Assembly (NCBI GenBank): GCA_947465645.1
Contig: CANIBQ010000057.1
Coordinates: forward strand, 1-31,542
Direction: 5' to 3'
Source of the DNA: Acidobacteriota bacterium
GTDB taxonomy: Bacteria; Acidobacteriota; Vicinamibacteria; Vicinamibacterales; UBA2999
DNA length: 31,542 nt
Below the pieces are notes generated by a model. The model was not told where the DNA came from. It ran no database searches and worked only from the letters and a program-made list of their open reading frames with translations. A program made the position numbers and the translations under genes. Positions 1-6,889 of this stretch are shown here, in pieces. Each line of letters starts with the position of its first letter. The first letter of the stretch is position 1.

Positions 1-122
1 ACCTGCGGACCACGCCGGGATACGTCGATCCGCTGCGCCGGCGGCTGCGACGTCTGCGCAATCGCGAGCCCGGTGCCGAGGAGGAGACCGAGACAGACGG
101 AGAACCAGCACACCTTCGTCAT
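1..122 (-). CDS. Exported protein of unknown function, N-terminal part only
   Basis: The gene runs off the left edge, so only about 40 residues are visible. They begin MTKVCWFSVCLGLLLG, a short basic start followed by a hydrophobic stretch and an AIAQ-type end, which reads as a signal peptide with cleavage after about residue 22. What follows (TSQPPAQRIDVSRRGPQ) is too short to assign to a family. The ATG at 122 has no Shine-Dalgarno sequence but has TAGAAT six bases upstream, so the mRNA is probably leaderless. It runs in the same direction as the DUF2079 gene, which ends at 162. Confidence 0.55.
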   Translation of the reverse strand, partial: MTKVCWFSVCLGLLLGTGLAIAQTSQPPAQRIDVSRRGPQ

Positions 123-128
123 GACCGT

Positions 129-134
129 ATTCTA
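129..134 (-). promoter_or_regulatory. -10 element of a leaderless promoter
   Basis: On the minus strand TAGAAT is followed by six bases (acggtc) and the ATG at 122, so transcription would start at or next to the start codon. No convincing -35 element is visible. It matches the spacing seen at 2137, 26005, 29466, 30121 and 31465. Confidence 0.45.
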
Positions 135-161
135 TATAGCTTGAGCGCGCTGTCGCCCAAC

Positions 162-1151
162 TTAATCCGCTATGGAACGCAAGGTCATGGCGGGTGCATT
201 CGAGAGTCGCGACACGACGATCCCACCCGCCATCGAGCGAATGGACTGAAGCGTCCCGAGGCTCGCCAGCTCGCCGGCGTTGAACGGATAGGCGTTGATG
301 GAAGGGGCGACCAGAACCGCCGCGCCGAGGTGCCGGGGGTCATTCAGCGTCTCACGCGTGAGCAGCTGAATCCGCGCATCGTACCCGGCGTGCGGATACA
401 AGCCGCTCTGGACAAGGACAACCGGCTCGTCGGCCAGCTGCTCCAGCGCGCCGGCAACGCCGCCGACCTCGGCGCTCCACGGACGGAGGCTGTAGCCATG
501 ACTGGTGCTTCCGACGAGGAGCGCCCCCGTCAACACGACGCCGGCCGCGACGAGCCTCGCGCGGCCGGCATCCGTCACGAGGCGGCGCGTGAGCATGAGT
601 GCGCCTGCGGACGTCCCGATAACGAGGAACGGTACCAGGGAAATCGCGTAGTAGATCCCGAACGCGCGCAACTGGTCGTTGGCTGACGCGCTGTAGATCG
701 CCACGGTCGGCACGATGCCCAGCACCCATCGCCAGCCCAGGAACGGGAGCCACAGGTGCGGCACGATGACCGTGCTGAAAAACCCTGAGGCCATTACGTC
801 CGTAAGCACCTGCCGCGGATGCGTGACGATGCCGGCGAGCGCCTGTATGGGGGTCTCTCCGTAATTGGACCAGAAGTACGAATAGGTCGGGACATCGCTT
901 CCGGTCAGCGTCGGCACCATCACACCATAGTGGACGGCCAGGTTCGCGAGCGCCAACCCCGTTGGCAGCACGAGAAACAACCCTCGTTCGCGCCTCGACA
1001 TCGTGCGGAACCGGATCAGCGCCAGCGCCACCGTCGCCGCAAAGATCGGCATGCACGCGTCCTCTTTCACAAGCACGCACGCAACGGTCGCCGCGACGAA
1101 CGACAGTCGTGCGCCTCGCAGGCCGGCGGCGACATCCAGGGGACGAACCAC
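162..1151 (-). CDS. DUF2079 membrane protein, C-terminal part after a frameshift
   Basis: This is the downstream part of a polytopic membrane protein. It contains KEDACMPIFAAT, matching the KED motif typical of DUF2079 proteins, then several hydrophobic segments (for example around LFLVLPTGLALANLAVHYG and YAISLVPFLVIGTSAGAL) and a soluble C-terminal end. The upstream part is encoded in another frame at 1067-1795, and the two overlap around 1139-1151. The apparent start here, a GTG at 1151, lies inside the protein and is probably not used. DUF2079 proteins are uncharacterised; some resemble membrane glycosyltransferases, but no function can be claimed here. Whether the break is biological or a sequencing error cannot be decided from the window. 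Confidence 0.6.
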   Translation of the reverse strand: MVRPLDVAAGLRGARLSFVAATVACVLVKEDACMPIFAATVALALIRFRTMSRRERGLFLVLPTGLALANLAVHYGVMVPTLTGSDVPTYSYFWSNYGETPIQALAGIVTHPRQVLTDVMASGFFSTVIVPHLWLPFLGWRWVLGIVPTVAIYSASANDQLRAFGIYYAISLVPFLVIGTSAGALMLTRRLVTDAGRARLVAAGVVLTGALLVGSTSHGYSLRPWSAEVGGVAGALEQLADEPVVLVQSGLYPHAGYDARIQLLTRETLNDPRHLGAAVLVAPSINAYPFNAGELASLGTLQSIRSMAGGIVVSRLSNAPAMTLRSIAD

Positions 1152-1795
1152 GCGTAGAGCACTTCGGGATGAAAACCGTAGTTCAATGTTCGCGCGGTGT
1201 TGTCATTCAAGACAAACGCCAGCGCCGTCGCGCTCGCGAGCACCCCACCTGCTCCCAGGTATCGCATGATCCGCACGATGTGCACCGCGCCCATGACGAC
1301 GGCGACGACCGAGATCGCGAGCAGCCATAACGGGCTCGGGTGGATCGCGTAAAGCGAGCACAGCGGGAGCATGCCCCAGTACGCGTGATCGGCAAACTGG
1401 CTCCGATGGGCGAACCGCGGGTCGTCGGTTGTTTCGACCCACAGCGGCCGGCCGTGCACCGTCTGGAAACAGGGCCGGTCGAAGTAAATGGTGAAGTCGA
1501 CCGCGTTGATTTCGCCCGATTGGAAGCGAGTGAGCACGATCCAGAAGAGGACGAGCGCCGCGATGAGCGCCGAGGACCAGACGAGACGGCGCGACGGCTC
1601 CCACCGGTCCAGGACTTGAAAAGTGGATTCATGCCAGCGCCATGGGCGCGTCGCCACCGCGGCCAGCAGCAGCCCAGGCACCACGATGGCCGGCAGCCGC
1701 ACGACCTCGGGCCAGCCGATCAGCGGCGCGCCAACCAGTACGAGCAGGGCAAGCAGCCCGATCGTCGCCAGCGACGCGAGTCGTGGGCGGCTCAT
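1067..1795 (-). CDS. DUF2079 membrane protein, N-terminal part before a frameshift
   Basis: The ATG at 1795 begins MSRPRLASLATIGLLALLVL, a transmembrane start. Further hydrophobic helices follow, then GFHPEVLYAWFVPWM, the FHPE region characteristic of DUF2079. Just after this the frame drifts into SPPACEAHD and soon stops, while the proper continuation lies in another frame (162-1151). The switch falls at a run of four G on the plus strand (1139-1142). One extra base there would give WFVPLDVAAGLRGARLSFVAAT and rejoin the parts into a protein of about 540 residues. Longer in-frame starts exist up to 1960, but those residues look non-coding. Confidence 0.6.
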   Translation of the reverse strand: MSRPRLASLATIGLLALLVLVGAPLIGWPEVVRLPAIVVPGLLLAAVATRPWRWHESTFQVLDRWEPSRRLVWSSALIAALVLFWIVLTRFQSGEINAVDFTIYFDRPCFQTVHGRPLWVETTDDPRFAHRSQFADHAYWGMLPLCSLYAIHPSPLWLLAISVVAVVMGAVHIVRIMRYLGAGGVLASATALAFVLNDNTARTLNYGFHPEVLYAWFVPWMSPPACEAHDCRSSRRPLRACL

Positions 1796-1915
1796 CGAGT
1801 CATGGGTCGTGGTTCCGCCGGAAGCGAGGCGGCATTTCCAGGAGGGGCTGGACGGCGTCAGTGCCTCGGCGTGCTCCGGTGTCAACGTGGCGTGAAGTTT
1901 CGTCGTATTAGAAAC

Positions 1916-1986
1916 GGATAGCCATCCTGTCAGGACGGTATTCGAGCCGCCCCTCGCCAAATCCCGTCCCGATGGGATGGCTATCC
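1916..1986. repeat. Long imperfect inverted repeat between divergent genes
   Basis: GGATAGCCATCC at 1916-1927 is perfectly complementary to GGATGGCTATCC at 1975-1986. The match continues inward with mismatches for about 30 bases per arm, around a centre near 1950. It lies between the divergent DUF2079 and histidine kinase genes, so it could be a REP-like or MITE-like element or an operator. It is not followed by a T-run. Confidence 0.6.
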
Positions 1987-2124
1987 TCCGGGCGCTTACG
2001 CATCATTTCAGGAGAAGCTGCTGATGTCGCGACCACACCCTGCCTACGCGCCGATCGGCTCGATGTCGACGACATGGCCCTGAGTTCGGCCATGCGCCGC
2101 TGGACGACGGGTTCGGCGGAGGGC

Positions 2125-2130
2125 TACCAT
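2125..2130 (+). promoter_or_regulatory. Candidate -10 element of a leaderless promoter for the histidine kinase
   Basis: TACCAT is followed by six bases (cgcgcg) and an in-frame GTG at 2137, directly before the first membrane helix of the kinase. The spacing equals that of the other leaderless-type starts in the window. A GGAGGG lies 13 bases upstream of the GTG and is an alternative, loosely spaced ribosome binding site. Confidence 0.3.
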
Positions 2131-2136
2131 CGCGCG

Positions 2137-3513
2137 GTGACGGGGAAATCGAGCGTGCTGGCGGCGCTGGCCGCCGGCTTCGCCGTGGTGTTCGGCCTCT
2201 GGCTGCTATGGGGCTATGAGCTCGTCCTCAGCCTCCGGCAGATGGAGCAGAACCTGTCCGGCGTCCACGAGTCGTACGTACGCGGCGAGCAGACGCTGGC
2301 CAAGGTGCGCATGAACGTACTCCTGGGCTCGATCTATTTCCGTGACGCCATCATCGATAACGAGTCGCCGCGGCGCGATTACTATCGAGATGAATTTGGA
2401 CGGCTGCGCACCGAAGTGGAGCAGATACTCCGTGCGCACGTCCCCGAAGTCGCCTCCGTCGAGCGCGATCATTGGGCGCGCCTCCAAACGGAGCTGAACG
2501 CGTATTGGGCATCACGCGAGGCCGCATTCAGCGACGAGGCGCGCAACCCCGCCCAGGCCGCCATGCTCCTGCGGAGCCAGGCCGTCCCGAAGCGCGATAC
2601 GGTGCTGGAGATTGTCGACCAGTTGACGGCCCTGCAGAGCGTCGCCAACCGGCGCCGCCAGGCTGAGGCGGACCTGCTGTACGGGCAGACCTGGACTCGT
2701 CTCGCGTCGATCGGCGGCGTGATACTCGTCGTCGCCCTGGCCGTGGCGGTCGTGGCCTCGCGCCACGTTAACGGGCTGCAGCAGCAGATCGAGCGGCAGC
2801 GCCTGGCGGAGCAGCAGAACCGCGAGGATCTCGAACGGCTCTCGGCCCGGCTGGTCAGCGCCCAGGAGGACGAGCGGCGCACGCTCGCGCGCGAGCTCCA
2901 CGACGAAGTCGGGCAGGCGCTCAGCGCGATGAAGATGGACATCGGGATCGCGCTCCGCGCCGATCAAGAGCCTCGCGTCCGCGACGCGCTGCACGACGCC
3001 CGCGATATTGCAGACACCACCCTGCGCGGCGTGAGGGATCTGTCGCAATTGCTGCATCCCTCGATGCTGGACGACTTCGGGCTGCCCGCAGCGTTGACCA
3101 CCTATCTGCGCAACTTCTCGCAGCGCACCGGCATCCGTGCCCAGCTTGCCGAGACGATCGACGACCGGCTGTCCCCAGTTGCCGAAGTCTGCGTCTATCG
3201 GATCGTTCAGGAAGCACTCAGCAACGTCGGCCAGCACAGCGGCGCCACCGCCTGCACCGTGTCGCTGAGCGCCGGGGTCGCAACCCTTCAACTCGTCATC
3301 GAGGACAACGGCCGGGGGCTGGGCGTCCCCTTAGCGACGCACTCGGCGCGCCGCGGCCTGGGACTGGTCGGCATGCGCGAGCGCGCACAGGCGCTGGGCG
3401 GCACGTTCGCCATCGGCAACCGGGTTGGCGGCGGGACGCGAATCGCGGTCACACTGCCCTCGGCGCCTGCGCTGGAGTCCGTGGAGCAACACGAGCCGCG
3501 GCTCGCGGGGTAG
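2137..3513 (+). CDS. Sensor histidine kinase, NarL/DegS (HisKA_3) type
   Basis: An inner-membrane sensor kinase that autophosphorylates on histidine and passes the phosphate to the regulator at 3519. Numbered from GTG 2137: a first membrane helix at about 6-28, an extracytoplasmic helical region at about 29-190, a second helix at about 191-208, then a coiled linker and the HisKA_3 dimerisation domain with the H-box RELHDEVGQ (His255). The ATPase domain has EALSNVGQHSG (Asn363), the G1 box EDNGRGLG (about 389-396) and a GLGLVGMRER G2 box. All catalytic motifs are intact. The start is uncertain: in-frame ATGs at 1972, 2074 and 2092 exist but lack ribosome binding sites, and the residues they add look non-coding. 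The signal sensed is unknown. Confidence 0.88.
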   Translation: MTGKSSVLAALAAGFAVVFGLWLLWGYELVLSLRQMEQNLSGVHESYVRGEQTLAKVRMNVLLGSIYFRDAIIDNESPRRDYYRDEFGRLRTEVEQILRAHVPEVASVERDHWARLQTELNAYWASREAAFSDEARNPAQAAMLLRSQAVPKRDTVLEIVDQLTALQSVANRRRQAEADLLYGQTWTRLASIGGVILVVALAVAVVASRHVNGLQQQIERQRLAEQQNREDLERLSARLVSAQEDERRTLARELHDEVGQALSAMKMDIGIALRADQEPRVRDALHDARDIADTTLRGVRDLSQLLHPSMLDDFGLPAALTTYLRNFSQRTGIRAQLAETIDDRLSPVAEVCVYRIVQEALSNVGQHSGATACTVSLSAGVATLQLVIEDNGRGLGVPLATHSARRGLGLVGMRERAQALGGTFAIGNRVGGGTRIAVTLPSAPALESVEQHEPRLAG

Positions 3514-3518
3514 CGCGC

Positions 3519-4166
3519 ATGGGAATACTTCGTATCCTGCTGGCGGATGACCACACCGTCGTGCGACAAGGGCTTCGGAGGGTGCTCGAGGAGCGTCCCG
3601 ACTGGCAGGTCGTCGCGGAGGCGGGCGACGGCCGCGAAGCCGTGCGCCTCGCCGAGCAGTACAAGCCCGACGTGGCCGTCATCGACGTCGCGATGCCGCT
3701 CTTGAACGGCATCGAGACGACGCGGCAGATCACCAAACGGGTGCCCAGCGTGCGGATCCTGATCCTCAGCATGCACTCCGACGAGGCGTACGTGACGCAG
3801 ATCCTCAAGGCGGGCGCGATCGGCTACCTGCTCAAGGATTCAGCCGATGTCGATCTCCTACAGGCGGTCGGCGCCGTGTCGCAGGGCAAGTCGTTCTTCA
3901 GCCCGCCCGTGGCTCGCCTGATGCTCGACGACTACGTGCGGCTCCGCGGCGAAGGCGCGGTGGATCGGTACGAGTCGCTCTCCGAGCGCGAACGCGAGAT
4001 CTTCCAGTTGATCGCGGAGGGCAAAGCCAACAAGGAGATGGCGACGCTCCTGTTCATCAGTCCCAGCACGGTCGAGACCCACCGCGCGCACATCATGGAA
4101 AAACTCGATCTGCACAGCGCGGCGGAGATCGTGCTGTACGCCGTGCGGCGCGGCGTCATCAGATAG
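3519..4166 (+). CDS. Response regulator, NarL/FixJ (LuxR) family
   Basis: This 215-residue regulator begins five bases after the kinase stop and is surely its partner. The receiver domain (about 1-120) has the acidic pair Asp10-Asp11, the phospho-acceptor Asp56 (in VAVIDVAMP), Ser84 and the conserved Lys106 (in YLLKDS). The C-terminal LuxR-type helix-turn-helix spans about 152-210, with LSEREREIFQLIAEG and a recognition region ISPSTVETHRAHIMEKL. Phosphorylation would promote DNA binding as a dimer. No target is evident. The adjacent catabolic genes at 4247-18217 are possible targets, but nothing in the sequence links them. Confidence 0.93.
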   Translation: MGILRILLADDHTVVRQGLRRVLEERPDWQVVAEAGDGREAVRLAEQYKPDVAVIDVAMPLLNGIETTRQITKRVPSVRILILSMHSDEAYVTQILKAGAIGYLLKDSADVDLLQAVGAVSQGKSFFSPPVARLMLDDYVRLRGEGAVDRYESLSEREREIFQLIAEGKANKEMATLLFISPSTVETHRAHIMEKLDLHSAAEIVLYAVRRGVIR

Positions 4167-4181
4167 CACGTCCAGGACGCA

Positions 4182-4219
4182 CGCGGCACCGCCCGGATCC
4201 ATGCGCGTGTGGTGCCGCG
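4182..4219. terminator. Hairpin between convergent genes
   Basis: CGCGGCACC at 4182-4190 pairs perfectly with GGTGCCGCG at 4211-4219 around a 20-base loop. It lies in the 80-bp gap between the response regulator and the convergent hydrolase gene, so it could end transcription from both sides. There is no T-run, so it is not a canonical intrinsic terminator. Confidence 0.4.
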
Positions 4220-4246
4220 GCCCGGGTGCGTCGTGCCCCGCTTCGT

Positions 4247-5515
4247 CTACGAATCCGCGTCCGCGCGGAGCTGCTTCATCATCCAGTCCTGGAGCGTGGC
4301 CGGACGGTCGTCCCGTGGGCCTCCCGCCTTGGCCGCGTGATGCGGATGGCCGAGTCCCGCCATCATCTCGCGCTTGGAATTGACGGCGGCCTGGTAGAGC
4401 CGGTAGGCGCCCTGCGGATCCATGATCCGGTCGTCGGACCCGTAGCCGATGACCATCGGCGCCTCGATCTTCCTGGCCACGCCTTCCGTGGTGTAGTCGC
4501 GGAGCTTCCGCTTTGCGTCCGCCAGGTCGCGCGCGCCGACGATCCAGCGCACGCGCTCCTGGATCGGGGGGTAGTAATCGAAGAGGTCGGTACCGAGGTT
4601 GATCGAACCGCTGGCCATGACCAGCGCCTTGATGCGCGGCTCGCCGCTCGCGGCGCGCGGCGCGCTCCAGCCGCCCATGCTGATGCCCATCATCGCGATG
4701 CGCGAGGCGTCCACGTCCGCGCGCGTCTCGAGGTAGTCGACCATCACCTTGGCGAGGCGTTCGGTGTCGGGCGGCAGGGCAAGGCCCTGCACGCGCAGCG
4801 AGTCGCCCTGGCCCGGCACGTCGACGACCAGGTACGCCATGCCCCGGCCCACGTACGATCCGGCGCCGCCCATGATGGTGTTCTCCGCCATGGAATCAGC
4901 GCCCTGGAATCCGATCACCACCGGGAACCTGGTGCCTGCGGGACGGCCGCCTGGCTTCCGGAAGTAGCCGTTCAGCGCCTTGCCTTCGAACATCACCTTC
5001 ACGCGCTCGAACGGCGGCCGCTGCATCGTCCAGGCCTTGTCGAACATCTCCCGGTACTTCTTGTAGAGAGGGAGCTGCTTCGGATGCGACTCGGCGGCGT
5101 AGAGCGTGGCATTGGAGTAGAACTCCTGGGCCTTACGGTAGTGCTCGTGGGCGGTGACCTTGAGGCCGGCCGATGCGTAGCCCTCGGCCAGCCCTTCGTT
5201 CCGCTCGGCCACGCGCGTCCACTCGCCGATCCACGACTCCATGTCGTAGGGCTTCATGCGGATTGCCACGTCGAGCTCGTCGGCGTCGCTGGTGTAGATC
5301 GACTGCACCATTCGGATCTCGGTCTGCGCGCCGCCTGGCATGTTGGGCCCGGGGAACAGCGCCTTCTCGTCGCGCCCGCCTACGACACCGAGCTTGCCGG
5401 CACCGGGGCCAAAGTCCTGCGCAAAAGCGGTCGAGCCGGCGATCTGTGCCAGCACGGGCACGCCCGCGGACGCGAGTCCCAACTTCATCATCCGTCGACG
5501 GCTGAAAAGCGACAT
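4247..5515 (-). CDS. Tat-exported alpha/beta hydrolase, FrsA / pseudooxynicotine-hydrolase-like
   Basis: A predicted exported hydrolase of 422 residues. The ATG at 5515 is preceded by GAGGG and gives MSLFSRRRMMKLGL, a twin-arginine signal ending near STAFAQ. An N-terminal helical cap (AEGYASAGLKVTAHEHYRKA region) resembles that of FrsA and 2,6-dihydroxypseudooxynicotine hydrolases. The catalytic domain has the nucleophile elbow GISMGG (Ser279), an acidic site in YGSDDRIMDP (Asp361/362) and a histidine cluster in GLGHPHHAAK (about 390-393). The substrate is unknown; esters, peptides or C-C bonds are all cleaved within this superfamily. It starts eight bases after the stop of the LVIVD gene, so the two are probably co-transcribed and translationally coupled. 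Confidence 0.8.
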   Translation of the reverse strand: MSLFSRRRMMKLGLASAGVPVLAQIAGSTAFAQDFGPGAGKLGVVGGRDEKALFPGPNMPGGAQTEIRMVQSIYTSDADELDVAIRMKPYDMESWIGEWTRVAERNEGLAEGYASAGLKVTAHEHYRKAQEFYSNATLYAAESHPKQLPLYKKYREMFDKAWTMQRPPFERVKVMFEGKALNGYFRKPGGRPAGTRFPVVIGFQGADSMAENTIMGGAGSYVGRGMAYLVVDVPGQGDSLRVQGLALPPDTERLAKVMVDYLETRADVDASRIAMMGISMGGWSAPRAASGEPRIKALVMASGSINLGTDLFDYYPPIQERVRWIVGARDLADAKRKLRDYTTEGVARKIEAPMVIGYGSDDRIMDPQGAYRLYQAAVNSKREMMAGLGHPHHAAKAGGPRDDRPATLQDWMMKQLRADADS

Positions 5516-5523
5516 GGGCGCCC

Positions 5524-6819
5524 TCAATTCGTGGAAGTGGGCCGCGGTCCTGTGTAGCGCAGGATCCACATGCCCTGGTTCTTGTTCGTGATGTAGACGT
5601 AGCCGCGTCGATCGACCAGCACATCCTCGGTCTGCTCGACGAGTGTGTCGGGCACCGGGCCGTACCGCTTCAGCGGGGTGGGCGGGATGAAGTACCCGAC
5701 TTCTTTCGGCAGACGCGCGTTCGAGATGTCGAACACGCGGAGCCCGGCGTTGAAGTAGGTCAGGTACATGAGCGCGCCCTGCTTCTCCACGTCAGGCAGA
5801 TGCTGGAGCTGATTGATGTTGTGCGGCCCGAAGCGCGCGCCCTTGCCGCAGAAGTCGGCATACGGCGCGCCGGAGGGGGGCACCGGCACGGGCATCGTGG
5901 AGACCAGACGCGGATTCTTTTCATCCGCGATGTCGACGAGCGCCGCGAAGCCGACGCCTTCCTTGCAGTCCTCGGCAATCGCCTCGGAATTGATCCAGAC
6001 GAGATTGCGGCTCTTGAGCGGCATGATCGAGTGCACGGTGATCCCGCTGTCGAACGGCGGGTTGAAATCGAGGTGCCCGATCGCTGTCGGCTTCCTGATG
6101 TCGCTGATGTCGAGGATGTACATCCCGGCGCCGCCGTAGTCGAGGTACACGCGGTTACCCTCGACCATCGGCGGGCCGTGCAACTGCATGCCGTCCTCGG
6201 GCTTTTCGCCGGCCGCGACGTGCTGCCCGGGGGCCGCCCATCGCGCCACTTCCTTCGGGTTCGCGGGATCCTGAATGTCGACGATGACGAGCAGCTCGTC
6301 CTGGTAGCCGGGCAGCGCCGCTGCGGCGTACACGTAGCGTCCACCCGGGTAGCCGTTCCGGTGAGTGCCGCGCCCGCCCGTCTTCCACTGGCCGAGCTTC
6401 TTCGGGTTCACCGGGTCCTTGATGTCCCAGATGATGAACCCTTCGTCGTGCGGCTTCGAGGGGTCGCCGCCCCACCGGCGCGAGACCTGCTCGAGGCCGG
6501 TGATCATGATGTTGTCGTGGAGATCCATCTGGATCGACCACGTGTTCTCGGGTCCCGGCACGAACGTGACCACCTGCGGCTTGGCGGGGTCGGTCACGTC
6601 GACGATGCTCCACCCTCGATGCCACAGGTGGCCCATGTACATGTACCAGCGGCCACCAACTTCCCGGATCGCCATCTTGAATCCAGGACGGCCGTCGGTG
6701 TCGCTGTAGCCGACGACCTGGAAGTTCGACGCGGCGAAGCCCTGAGGAATCGCCTGGCCCTGCGAAGTTTGCGCCGAGGCGATGACGAACGCGACCGCGC
6801 ACATCAACAAGCGTGTCAT
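5524..6819 (-). CDS. Exported LVIVD-repeat beta-propeller protein
   Basis: The ATG at 6819, with GGAG a few bases upstream, gives MTRLLMCAVAFVIASAQTSQGQ, a signal peptide. The 431-residue product contains repeated units of the form VDVTDPAKPQVV, WDIKDPVNPKKLGQW, VDIQDPANPKEVARW, LDISDIRKPTAIGHL, VDIADEKNPRLVST and FDISNARLPKEVGY. These are LVIVD repeats, which fold into a beta-propeller and are found on secreted or surface proteins. No catalytic motif is visible. It lies between the TonB receptor and the Tat-exported hydrolase, so it may help bind substrate in the envelope, but this is only inferred from position. Confidence 0.82.
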   Translation of the reverse strand: MTRLLMCAVAFVIASAQTSQGQAIPQGFAASNFQVVGYSDTDGRPGFKMAIREVGGRWYMYMGHLWHRGWSIVDVTDPAKPQVVTFVPGPENTWSIQMDLHDNIMITGLEQVSRRWGGDPSKPHDEGFIIWDIKDPVNPKKLGQWKTGGRGTHRNGYPGGRYVYAAAALPGYQDELLVIVDIQDPANPKEVARWAAPGQHVAAGEKPEDGMQLHGPPMVEGNRVYLDYGGAGMYILDISDIRKPTAIGHLDFNPPFDSGITVHSIMPLKSRNLVWINSEAIAEDCKEGVGFAALVDIADEKNPRLVSTMPVPVPPSGAPYADFCGKGARFGPHNINQLQHLPDVEKQGALMYLTYFNAGLRVFDISNARLPKEVGYFIPPTPLKRYGPVPDTLVEQTEDVLVDRRGYVYITNKNQGMWILRYTGPRPTSTN

Positions 6820-6854
6820 GCATTCTCCGCGTCCGGACCGTCCGAACGTTCCCA

Positions 6855-6889
6855 CGAACGATCCGAACGATCCGAACGCCCGAACGATC
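6855..6889. repeat. Short tandem repeat, CGAACGATC units
   Basis: Four near-copies of CGAACGATC occur head to tail (6855-6863, 6864-6872, a shortened 6873-6880, 6881-6889). They fill the gap between the TonB receptor stop and the LVIVD gene, and the last copy touches the receptor stop codon. Related CCGGACCGTCCGAACG sequence continues to about 6829. Confidence 0.6.

Noticed and set aside
2024..2083. Short leader peptide upstream of the histidine kinase (19 codons with AGGAGA eight bases before ATG)
   Set aside because: The ribosome binding site is good, but the peptide shows no attenuator features and overlaps the kinase region in another frame, so chance cannot be excluded.
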